Of a stretch of DNA of 64,000 nt, positions 25,501 through 36,950 are shown piece after piece. How positions within the stretch are numbered: position 1 is the first letter of the stretch; each line of letters starts with the position of its first letter. The notes beneath the pieces are model-generated. The model did no database searches, had not been told where the DNA came from, and saw only the letters and a list, made by a program, of their open reading frames with translations. The stretch comes from Nipponacmea schrenckii. Taxonomy: Eukaryota > Mollusca > Gastropoda > Lottiidae. The DNA lies in NCBI GenBank assembly GCA_030562195.1, contig JAUJPP010000003.1, positions 26,691,398-26,755,397 of the forward strand, read 5' to 3'. Position numbers and translations under genes: made by a program.

Positions 25501-28500
25501 GTTTTATTATCATACATTATAAAATTATCATTCCTTCAGTTTTATTATCATATATTATAACATTATTATTCCTTCAGTTTTATTATCATATATTATAACA
25601 TTATCATTCCTACAGTTTTATTATCATATATTATAACATTATCATTCCTTCAGTTTTATTATCATATATCATAACATTGTCATTCCTACAGTTTTATTAT
25701 CATATATTATAACATTATCATTCCTTCAGTTTTATTATCATATATTATAACATTATCATTCCTACAGTTTTATTTCTATCATATATTATAACATTATCAT
25801 TCCTTCAGTTTTATTATCATATATTATAACATTGTCATTCCTTCAGTTTTATTATCATATATTATAACATTGTCATTCCTACAGTTTTATTATCATATAT
25901 TATAACATTATCATTCCTACAGTTTTATTATCATATATTATAACATTATCATTCCTACAGTTTTATTATCATATATTATAACATTATCATTCCTACAGTT
26001 TTATTATCATATATTATAACATTATCATTCCTTCAGTTTTATTATCATATATTATAACATTATCATTCCTTCAGTTTTATTATCATATATTATAACATTA
26101 TCATTCCTTCAGTTATATTTCTATCATATATTATAACATTATCATTCCTTCAGTTTTATTATCATATATTATAACATTGTCATTCCTTCAGTTTTATTAT
26201 CATATATTATAACTTTATCATTCCTTCAGTTTTATTATCATATATTATAACTTTATCATTCCTTCAGTTTTATTATCATATATTATAACATTATCATTCC
26301 TTCAGTTTTATTATCATATATTATAACATTATCATTCCTTAGGTTTTATTATCATATATTATAACATTATCATTCCTTCAGTTTTATTATCATACATTAT
26401 AAAATTATCATTCCTTCAGTTTTATTATCATATATTATAGCATTATCATTCTTTCAGTTTTATTATCATATATTATAACATTATCATTCCTTCAGTTTTA
26501 TTATCATATATTATAACATTATCATTCCTTCAGTTTTATTATCATATATTATAACATTATCATTCCTTCAGTTTTATTTCTATCATATATTATAACATTA
26601 TCAAACCAAAAAGATTTCTAGTTTTGATTATAAAGTTATTGAAAATATTATATAGAAATAATAATAATATTGGGGATAAAAATAATATATAAAATGAAAA
26701 AAGAAATAGTGAATAGTATCTCTGGTAGAATATAACACTTTGTCCTTGACATTGGTATATCTACCGTCTGATAAAATCCACAGGGACAAACTGAACTCAA
26801 AAGTTAAAAGTTTTATCTGTTTATTTTGCATTAATAATATTAGGAATAATAATAACAGGGATAAAAATAATAAAGAAAATAAAACAGTGAATAGTATCTC
26901 AGGTAGAATATAGCAATTGTCCTCAACCATTGGTCTTGGCACGAAGCCGCACATAAGGTTAGACATATGAATAACTACCGTCTGATAAAATCCACAAGGA
27001 CAAACCTAACCATGGCACTCCAGTCTTGATTTGAACCCTCTCAAGGAATTGATCAAATGAATAATGTCAGATTTATAAGGTTTCTAATCTTTGCCGTGGG
27101 TCACATGACAATACCTTCGAGGATCATGTAGCAAAATGGCCCCTCACCTACTACATGACCACTTCCAGAGTGACTCTGACCGACCATCCAATTTAGCAAA
27201 TGGCAATAACCAATTCATCCAAACTGTGAGAGGGGATTTTCTAAAATAAGACTTTACAATAAGTACCATTTACTTACAATTTAGACAACTCCCCTTATCC
27301 TAAAGAAGTTGTATTTATAAACAAAGCCCCTGTTGAACTTGGAAATACACTCATACTTGAAGTTGATTTCTTCTTGAGTGACTAAAATATTGTCCACATA
27401 AAATCAACCTTTATAAATCTGAGAGCTTTAAACATTCATTCTTTACATCTTATATGATACACAGCTCATCAGATTATAGCCACAGTGGGGGTAAGAATTG
27501 AATTGGGAAGAGAAAATTTGGCCAGACTTCCCTTATAACCTAAAGAAGTCATCTTTTCTCTTCAAACAAAATAGGATTTTAAGTTCTACTTGCATAATAC
27601 ACATTCACACATTTAATGAAAAGTTCAACAGGCAGCATAAATAAACCCAATAGATTCTCAGATTCAAGTGTTCCGTTCCCTAGAAACATCATTCCTTCAG
27701 TTTTATTATCATATATTATAACATTATCAGATAACATAAGCTTATTATTCCTTCAGTTTTATTATCATATATTATAACATTATCATATAACATAAGATTA
27801 TCATTCCTTCAGTTTTATTATCGGAGCCGCGGTGGCTTAGTGGGTTAGACGCTTGCTCGCTAACCTGAAGGTCCAGGGTTCAATCCCGGCAAAGGTCGAG
27901 ATGAACTTTCGGATTTTCAGCCTGGTTTCCCTTTGTCAGTGATGCAGGTCAGAGGGACTGATATGTAAAAAGCGTCTAGTCGTTCGGATGGGACAATAAA
28001 CCGAGGCCCCGTGTGCTACAGGCTGTGCACTTTAAAGATCCCTCGACAGTTGGAAATCGCAAAAAGAGTAGGCTAATGCCGCTGTCCTGGCAAAATTTCC
28101 CTCATTGCACACTGCATGGCGTTGCCCGTCTTCATTAGCCCATAAGGTGCAGAAGAGTAGGACGTAAAACTCCATTCATTTCATTTCATTTCAGTTTTAT
28201 TATCATATATTATAACATTATCATTCCTTCAGTTTTATTTCTATTGTATATTATAACATTATCATTCCTTCAGTTTTATTATCATATATTATAACATTAT
28301 CATTCCTTCAGTTTTATTATCATATATTATAACATTATCATTCCTTCAGTTTTATTATCATATATTATAACATTATCATTCCTTCAGTTTTATTATCATA
28401 TATTATAACATTATCATTCCTTCAGTTTTATTATCATATATTATAACATTATCATTCCTTCAGTTTTATTATCATATATTATAACATTATCATTCCTTCA

Positions 28501-31500
28501 GTTTTATTTCTATCATATATTATAACATTATCATTCCTTCAGTTTTATTATCATATATTACAACATTATCATTCCTTCAGTTTTATTATCATATTTTATA
28601 CCTTTATCATTCCTTCAGTTTTATTATCATATATTATAACATTATCATTCCTTCAGTTTTATTATCATATATTATAACATTATCATATATCATAACATTA
28701 TCATTCCTTCAGTTTTATTATCGTATATTATAACATTATCATTCCTTCAGTTTTATTTCTATCATATATCATAACGTTTCATATATATAACATTATCATA
28801 TATCATAACATTATCATTCCTTCAGTTTTATTTCTATCATATATCATAACGTTGTCATATATCATAACATTATCATTCCTACAGTTTTATTATAATATAT
28901 TATAACAATCATTGAAGTTGTATACATCATGCAGATCCCACATTACTAAATAATCATTCTTTTAGCTACCGGTATATTACAATATTCATTCAATTATTAT
29001 ATGAGCCTTAAATTTTAATCCAATATTGATCATAAATTAACTACTGTCAAAAATCATAACCTGTAATTCCTACAAAGTATTATACTGTTCGTATATACCT
29101 AGTTTCTATTTATCAACATACCTTGTACATACATTGTATATATATAACAAACATAGCAAGTTATTTAAGCAATCTAAAATTTTACCTACCTCAGAATACA
29201 ACCGAATTTTGTTTGGTTTGTAGATGAATCCTTTATGATGTATAGCTGTAAGATAAAAGAATTATTTTTCTTTTAGAAAAGTCTCAGATGCTAAAACACA
29301 GGTTACTGGTATTTTCAATGTGCAAAAAAACAAAATTCATGGATAAAATTGGGATCTTAGCTCTATTTGGCATTCTTATCATTCTTGTAGGTGACTGTAT
29401 TCACTAAGTTTACTTTCAGATTCTTGCCTTTTCTATTGAACAATTATAACATATTATCTTGCTATGAATATCAAATTACATTTACCTTATTAATAAATGG
29501 TGTTTACTCTTAGCATTAAATCTTTGATTATAATTACATGCTAGGATATCACTCATATTAAAAACATCACACTGAAACACATAAAGATATAAAATAGAAG
29601 GCTCTTACACTAATGTCCTGATTTCAAACACATTTTTTTCAATAAACACAAAATATTACAATCAAGAAATCAGGCTAGATTAAAAGGAAAATTTCTTATT
29701 TATGAAAGATTTTATTAAATTTAAAACTAAAAATTATAATGAAATAAAAGAAGGCTTACCTAAGAAAAGGCTTGAGGTCCAAAAATGTTCAAGTCTGCAT
29801 CCAGGAAATTTTCTGTTATGTTGCTGACATGACAACAAGAAGTGAACCCTGGGATGTCTGCAGTCTCAATGAACATACAATACAAGTGTAGAGGTCTGTA
29901 CCCTATACTGATTTTAGCTCACCCCATTAACAATACAGGTGTAGAAAGGTCTCTACCCTATACTGATTTCAGCTCACCCTCAAGCTATGAAATACACTCC
30001 TTTTGTTTAAATTTCTAGAAAATCTCTAATCCCTGAACAAAATTCATCCTAAAACAGTTTATAAACTCCTGATTATATTTCATTCTGAATCAAACATTTT
30101 AACTCAACACAATAGTTGAAGATTAATCAACTCTGATAGTGGATCAATGTTATACTTTGGGAAAAACCTTTAAACTTAACTGTCTTTACAACATAAGATA
30201 GCTTGTCAGGCAAGATAATATACGCACACTGGCAGCATTGAAAGTGAATAAAAAATAAAATATTCAACCTTCAATCATATACTTCTTTTCTAGGGTGAAT
30301 AATGTACAATATTCCTAAGTTTCATTAAAATCTGTCAAGAATTATATCTAATAAAAGGCAATAAGTCATTTAAAATTTTTCAGTATTTTAGATTATTTAA
30401 GGGGTTCGCTCTCGGGTGATAACAAACAATTTCAACAAAATTCATCAAAATCTGTATGGAACAGTGCCTTGAAAAATGTTTACAAGCCAAAAACCATGGG
30501 CAAGAACATGGGCAATAATTCAAATTTAATATTTGTTATATTTCTTATTTTCAACAGGGTTCATCAGCAACTTTTGTCAAAATCAGTCAAGAATTGTGAC
30601 TTGTAGAGTGTATACAAGGCAAAAATGGAATGCATTTTATAGAACAAGGGCAATAATTTATATCAAATATATTTTCCATATTTTTGAATTTTCAATAGGG
30701 TTCATACTTGGGTGATATTAACGCATTTTGAAAAATAAGGGCAATAACTGATACTATTTTTTTTTCGATTTCGCTGATTTTCAATAGGGTTCATCCTTGA
30801 GTTATAATACACTCTCACACCAATTTTCATCAAAATCCGTCAAGAAATTGCACATTGTAGAGTGTTTACGAGCCATTCAAGAACAAGGGCAAGAACTCAT
30901 ACTAATTTTTTTCTGATTTCGCTGATTATAAACAGGGTTCATCCTTGCGTGATCATATTAGATTTCATCCAAATCCGTCAGGAATTGTGCCTTCAAGAGT
31001 GTTTACGAGCAATTGTGGACCGACAGACAGACATGGGTGACGACAATATACGCCCCCCATTTCATGTGGACGTATGAAAGGTAATATCTTTTTAAACACA
31101 TCTCAAACATCATTGTGTCCATACCACAACGCTAATCATCATACTTCCAAGTTAATAAGACTGTCAAAACTCGTCTTCAGGATAAAAATTATGATGCTGG
31201 ATTGCTGGCATATCAGCAAGTGTAGTCTTTAACCATTACATGCCTATGTTAAAAATATCATGTGCTTGATCGCCGGAACATAGATCTGTCCATTTGATGA
31301 ACATGTACTTGTGTATTTTTAGTATTCTTAGACGAATTGTATATTGAGATATGTATTTTTCGATTTTTTTTCTCCCAATGTATTTCCCCATGGGCTGAAT
31401 GTGAGACAGGACCATGTCCTTGTGTATTGGGCCTAATTCTGACCCATGTAAAATAAAGAGTTTATTATTATTATTCTGACCTTTTCTCCCTGTACATGAG

Positions 31501-33290
31501 GTACACTCTCAAACTGACACGAATCACTGGCCCAGGATTTAGCAAAATGTAAACATTGGTGTATCTAAAAAACAATATAGAAGTTCATTTGTAAGTTTCT
31601 TTAAATAGAGACACATATCCTGTTTTCTGCTCCCAATTAGGCTAAGGGAGATAACCAACACCGTTCAATGTGTAATGAGGTAAATTTCTTAAAAGAAAGA
31701 TAAAGAGTACCTGGTCTTGAGCTAACACATGAACTGCAAATTTTTCATTTTCTTGTAGGATATCATGCATTCGACTGAAACAAACTTTCAAGAATTATCT
31801 TCCAAATTATCTCCCTTTAGTGTGCCAAGGGAGATAATTTAATCTGAAGTTCACCCTTTATCTAATTGTCTTCTCATAAATGTGCAGACAGAGATGATTA
31901 GGAAATTAATGTTACCAAGATTATCTTCATCATAGTGCTCCATTAAACAGACTACTAAAATTATGCTCAAAAGAAACTGATACAAAGTTGTTAAACAGAA
32001 TTCCCCCTTAGAAACCTCACATCAGTCATTACTACTGCTAAAATATCTCTGTATTTAGAAAGAAAACAACAGAGAAATATATTTTAGATCAAATCAGAAA
32101 GGAGTGTAAAGAGAAGCTTTAAGAGAATTATGGCTAAGAAATAGAATCTATAGTAGTTGTGTGTTTATTTTATTTTCTTACCTTGGTGTATGAATACAGA
32201 ACGATAAAATTGGTGGTTTGATAGAAACACTGGTAAATGAACTACAAGTTATACCACGTTTTACCCATTTTCCATTTTTATCTTGTTTCGCTGTCGTTAC
32301 TATAACAACTGTAAAATAGGAAAGTTGTTTCAATATTTTTGTCTAGAAATTACCTGCCGGTCTATAGTAAATAATGAAACAAAATGTTATGGTTATATTG
32401 TTACACAATGTTTCAACAATTTACATTGCCAGTATAAGTTTATATGGTGAACAAGTCCCAAGGTTTATTACACACAACAATCTACATCGTCATCATAATG
32501 TGAAGTAACTTTGCTTTTTTAAAGTGATCAAGATATTGCTAAAGGATTATCAGTCTACCAGGTATAGTAATAATTGACTTAATGAGTTTTGAATAATGAA
32601 GGATTTAAGACGATATACTGGCAATGGGTTTAAATTGTTGATAAGAAGTATGGTACCGGTAGTCAATCTCAAGAAAAAACACATGTACAATGAGTACCAA
32701 TTTTATCAGTTATGATTCTGATCTCTTACCTTGTTGTGGAACTTTTCTCATGGCAGACTGAAATAAAGTAATCAAATCTTCTTCATTTCCAGTATTTTTC
32801 TTTGGATCCAACAAAACATCAAAGTTATCATTTGCTGAAAGAACAAGGTTAGTATGCTGATAAAGTCAATAATTTATGGACTTGGTACAATGACGGCCCA
32901 GAATAGAATAAACTGATACAGAAGCATTTGAACTGAAGACTTAGTTTAATAAATCAAACAAGAAAACAGACCATTAGGCTACTACAGGGTAATATAGGCC
33001 TATAATACCAACCCTTTCATTGAGATCAGAATGGTAAATACCGGTCTATAGTTTGACTGATACTTACCATTTACAGCACAACTGTTTGATGCTGTGGAAC
33101 TAAAATGTCTAGGTTTAGTTTTCAGTAAACAGCAGCAGGAGTGAAGCCTGGAGTTTTTGTGGTCTGAATTTCTTCCTTCTAAAAACTTGTCCTCTCCATA
33201 AAAACCTAACTTTGTCGAAACCGATTTCAGGTTATTCTTCATAGATTTCCATTCTGCCAGATTTCTAGTGAAGAGCCTTGAGGAAATCAT
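16501..33290 (-). CDS. Mitochondrial-type flavin-reductase-like protein fused to an uncharacterised C-terminal domain
   Basis: I do not recognise a gene name. Eleven exons join in phase to 400 aa. Residues 1-75 (exon 1, MISSRLFTRNLAEWKSMKNN...) are basic and Ser-rich and look like a mitochondrial presequence. Residues ~95-265 resemble the FMN-binding flavin reductase-like domain: FQSAMRKVPQQVVIVTTAK, ITCSSFTSVSIKPPILSFCI, NEKFAVHVLAQDQ, then VGDHHVYYGDI and DPLLYFVRSF near its end. Residues ~265-400 form a second conserved-looking block with FEDWTHEAHLRMAWNYIK, TGYHETITMFFIHLV and a final EPDKQPLPC. I recall similar blocks in bacterial hypothetical proteins but know no function. It is divergent with MRM2. 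FMN binding and matrix location are inference. Exon 5 fits both neighbouring phases but resembles the family poorly. Confidence 0.8.
16941..17067 (+). repeat. SINE 3'-end fragment
   Basis: Matches the SINE from GTTGGAAAT through GCTGTCCTGGCAAA, CCCATCTTCATTAG and the GTAAAACTCCATT tail. It lies in the last intron (16538-17118) of the flavin-reductase fusion gene, on the opposite strand. Confidence 0.65.
17528..17583 (-). repeat. SINE 3'-end fragment, inverted
   Basis: On the minus strand it reads CCATTAGGTGCAGAAGAGA..ACTCTATTCATTTCATTT, the terminal part of the same SINE family. Confidence 0.65.
17763..17935. repeat. Degenerate tandem repeat, ~36-40 bp unit
   Basis: Four to five copies of CCATACATAGTTCCATGTGT plus a TTTCCATGTAAGA spacer. 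It sits in the intron just beyond the exon 17953-18102 donor. Confidence 0.75.
18340..20298. repeat. 45-bp minisatellite with higher-order duplication
   Basis: About 43 units of a 45-bp repeat (ATGTTATGTACCCATATATT + AAAGAAGTGTGTAACTTGTG + TTGTA), some shortened to 42. The unit is a multiple of three and lacks stops in several frames, so long open frames (up to 309 codons) appear on both strands; these are not genes. A block from ~18800 to ~19150 recurs ~670 bp downstream with the same variant units (TATTACAGAA at 18801 and 19471; TTTTGTACCC; TATTGAAGAA). It lies in intron 7 of the flavin-reductase fusion gene. Confidence 0.95.
20879..20998. repeat. 120-bp MITE-like element
   Basis: Inverted ends AGATAGCTTGCCAGGCAAGGT and ACCTTGCCTGGCAACCTATCT. 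A sequence with the same left end (AGATAGCTTGTCAGGCAAGA) starts at 30196, followed in both by ATATACGC.CACTGGCA. No coding capacity. Confidence 0.7.
21387..21602. repeat. 23-bp minisatellite
   Basis: About nine copies of TTTATATAGACAGCAGAAATTGC with a few substitutions, in intron 6 of the flavin-reductase fusion gene. Confidence 0.95.
21913..22236. repeat. 36-bp minisatellite
   Basis: About nine nearly identical units (GGAATTATATAGCCTAACAA + TTTTGCCTAAACTATA). The minus strand is open through the array, reading the 12-residue period SLGKIVRLYNSY; this is a by-product of unit length. High identity suggests recent expansion. Confidence 0.95.
22260..24060. other. Intronic sequence, no gene seen
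   Basis: AT-rich intron 6 sequence of the flavin-reductase fusion gene. A possible dispersed-repeat fragment lies near 23735-23830. Open frames here are short and unrelated to known families. Confidence 0.5.
24286..24688 (+). repeat. Segmental duplication, copy 1 (~400 bp)
   Basis: From TTTAGACAACTCCCCTTATC to CAAGTGTTGCGTTCCCTAG this segment is nearly identical to 27281-27684, in direct orientation about 3.0 kb apart. Weaker similarity extends upstream to about 24060/27080. The two copies bracket the main part of the 38-bp minisatellite. Confidence 0.9.
24887..26604. repeat. 38-bp minisatellite, main block
   Basis: About 45 copies of ATTCCTTCAGTTTTATTATC + ATATATTATAACATTATC, with variants (CCTACAG, ATTGTCATT, TTATTTCTATC). 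The array resumes at 27687-27822 and 28190-28895. Each unit holds CCTTCAG|TTTT, so it resembles a polypyrimidine-poor 3' splice site on the plus strand, but the host gene runs on the minus strand. Confidence 0.95.
26640..27000. repeat. Pair of ~130-170 bp direct repeats
   Basis: 26650-26790 and 26835-27005 share GGGATAAAAATAATA, GTGAATAGTATCTC, GGTAGAATATA and CTACCGTCTGATAAAATCCA. They are diverged and lie between the minisatellite and the second segmental copy. Confidence 0.65.
27281..27684 (+). repeat. Segmental duplication, copy 2 (~400 bp)
   Basis: Direct copy of 24286-24688 with few differences (for example TTTCTTCTTGAG for TTTATGTTGAAT). It is followed at once by further 38-bp minisatellite units. 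Confidence 0.9.
27687..28895. repeat. 38-bp minisatellite, second block, interrupted by a SINE
   Basis: The same unit as 24887-26604. The block is split by the SINE at 27823-28189. Toward 28680-28895 the units become irregular, with extra CATATATCATAAC pieces. Confidence 0.9.
27823..28189 (+). mobile_element. Full-length tRNA-derived SINE inserted in minisatellite
   Basis: The head GGAGCCGCGGTGGCTTAGTG holds an A-box-like TGGCTTAGTGGGTTAGACGC and a B-box-like GGTCCAGGGTTCAATCCC. The body contains AAGATCCCTCGACAGTTGGA and TGCAGAAGAGTAGGACGT, and the tail is repeated CATTT. A 15-bp target duplication TTCAGTTTTATTATC at 27808-27822 and 28190-28204 lies within minisatellite units, so the array is older than this insertion. 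At least a dozen copies or fragments of this family occur in the window. Confidence 0.92.
29000..29189. other. Intronic sequence, nothing further seen
   Basis: AT-rich intron between the minisatellite end and exon 6 of the flavin-reductase fusion gene. Confidence 0.4.
30196..31078 (+). repeat. Composite repeat with ~90-150 bp degenerate units and an ACGCCC end
   Basis: It starts with AGATAGCTTGTCAGGCAAGA, as in the MITE at 20879. From ~30400 five units begin GGTTCATCCTTG-like and contain CATCAAAATCCGTCAAGAAT, GAGTGTTTACGAGC and ACAAGGGCAATAACT. It closes with GACCGACAGACAGACATGGG and ATACGCCCCCCATTTCATGT, then GGACGTATG. The same ACGCCC..GTGGACGTAT end recurs at 62914 and 63150. This is a dispersed molluscan-type repeat; class unknown. 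Confidence 0.65.
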
Positions 33291-34830
<1,540 letters not shown>

Positions 34831-36950
34831 AACAAGGGAAAGATCAGTTGTTTCAGTGTGAGGTTGTATTGAGACTACTCTTAATGAAAGCACTGGGTTA
34901 CGTCTGTGTTAAGGAAAGCTAAGTCAAGTTTTCCTAAATTGATTTTGGAGAAGAGAATGTGGATGATTTTGTTCCATCTGAACAATTTGTTGGTTGTCTC
35001 AGAGTCAGATATATCATTAACAGGGGATCAGGTCAAAAGTGGATATTCATGGCAACATGTTACTAACCAACTTTTTGAGTAACTATGCATATGTCTGGAA
35101 TCAGAACAATTGTCAAGATTTTATTATGAAAAATAAATGCAATTTACAGTAATATTAGGAATTGTTATTTTCATTTTCACAATGGTCAAGGTATTACAAA
35201 ACTTCAATTTAAACCTCAACTATAATTATCTCCCCTACAAGACCATGGTTTGATTTTTTGGGGGTTGATTTGGGTCTTTAATATACATAAATAATCTTTG
35301 TTAGGTGTAATACAAAGTTCATAATACATTGAGAATTGTGAAAATGTGTTATTTCAGACATGGTTATATTGGTTTAAACTTTAAAGATATGTCAAGCTTA
35401 TACATTAAATATAAAGATTAAGCACACGCTACCTAAGCAATGTGACTGTTATATTGTTTAAAGCCATGTGTAGCTATTATATAATATATATAAAAATTAA
35501 GCACACGCTACCTAAGCAATGTGACTGTTATATTGTAAAAACCCATAAATCTCGAATGATGTTATAGAATCTCAAATTTGTATGAATTTATATTGGAAAT
35601 GTCGAAAATAATAAAAGATTCTAGAAGTACCCATCCATGATTTTAATTTTTTAAAAAATTTATTTTTCAAATAATAAAAAGGTCAAAAAACCCCCCAAGC
35701 ATATATGCCTGCTTCACGAGAAAACCAACCCCAATATGTAAAATTAAAATTGTAAATTTCAAAAGGAAATTAAAAATTAAAAAAATTCTAAAGTCCCTCA
35801 TTAAAAATTTGTTTATATTTAATCTTAAAAAAAATTAACATTATTGCCACTTTATAAAAATAAATTCAGGAATTGATTGAAATCTAGATTTCAAAACTAA
35901 AACAAAATTTTTTTGGTTTTTTGGGAAAGTTTTTAAAGAAATTTTAAAAAATAAATTAGGAATAGAAGAAAAATATTTTTTTAAATATTAACATGTTCTT
36001 TTATAACTCTCTCAGAATTTTAACAAAACAAGATATATTCATATAGAATTTAAAAATATACATTATACTATAAATAAATAAATAGGCCAATATATATATA
36101 GATATAGAATAATTACACTATAGATCAGCAGTTGTTTTAGAATGGACAGCATATTTATAATAAATTGAGCAATATAATACATACAAAAACTTGCCATGAA
36201 GTGAAAAGTGAAAGAGCCATAGTAAAGAAATGTAGACAAACATACATTTATCACAGGTCAGCCATATTGGATTTAAAATGAGCTGATAACGCAAACAAAT
36301 AAAGGTAATATTGTCACCTTGAGGTCCACCTTCGTTCCCATTAATTAGCTCAAAACAATATTGATTAAAATATTTATGAATACTTTCAGATGAATTTTAC
36401 CTTCATACAAATCTGAGAAAGGCCAATTGTAACAATTCGTTTCGTTGATTATAAGGTATTAATTTAAGTCAATTAAGCAAAAAAATGCCATCTTTCTATT
36501 GATGAGGTAATCTGTGTTATAAACTTCACTTTAAGTGTCTCAGAATAAGGTCTATTATTAATGGAAATACAAAATAACACTCTATAAAATACACCAATGA
36601 TGTGTTCAGGAATGTTAAAGTGTAAGGAATGAATAAGAAATGTATAAGGAATGTATAAGGTGTATAAAGAAAGGGAAAGTATAAATAGAAAAACCCAAAG
36701 TGATCACAATGTGTTTGTTTCTACATTAACAATTAAGTGAAACAGTAAAGATGAAACGATGGGATAAGACAATAACCTAATAATATGTTTTTTGTGAGGG
36801 GTAGGGAATGAAGTCACTCTGGTATATACATGTTTTGTGAGGGGTGGGGAAAAAAGTCACTTTTACCAACGGGAGTCTGGTATACAAATGAAATAATGAT
36901 GTCAAATGATGCTGCCAGTATGTTGAGATCACTCTTCAATAATTCTTGAG
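34831..36950. other. MRM2-SUFU convergent intergenic region
   Basis: Contains the MRM2 3' UTR (AATAAA at 35132) and a direct repeat of about 48 bp (AAGCACACGCTACCTAAGCA + ATGTGACTGTTATATTG) at about 35420 and 35490. Then comes A/T-rich low-complexity sequence from 35600 to 36100. No further gene seen. Confidence 0.6.

Larger units (their letters stand above)
16501..33290 (-). other. Exon map of the flavin-reductase fusion gene
   Basis: Minus-strand exons in transcript order: 33290-33068, 32834-32730, 32308-32182, 31774-31711, 29823-29760, 29245-29190, 20629-20481, 18102-17953, 17476-17437, 17306-17119, 16537-16501. All borders are GT-AG and phases match. The sum is 1203 nt, or 401 codons with the stop. 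The last exon supplies only FIEPDKQPLPC and the stop TGA. Intron 6 is 8.5 kb and, like intron 7, is packed with tandem repeats. Exon 5 (29823-29760) is the least certain: another frame reads NITENFLDADLNIFGPQAFS but runs into TAG at the donor. Confidence 0.75.

Noticed and set aside
27830..27893. A functional tRNA gene in the SINE heads (27823, 49437) or in the 45526 element
   Set aside because: A and B boxes are present, but a closed cloverleaf with acceptor pairing is not. The sequences belong to multi-copy elements with target duplications.
24887..28895. CRISPR-like regular array of 38-bp units
   Set aside because: Units are contiguous with no unique spacers, and the context is a eukaryotic intron. 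It is a minisatellite.
30533..31077. Open frames within the degenerate repeat units at 30400-31078
   Set aside because: They run across repeat borders of a dispersed noncoding element and are not conserved between units.
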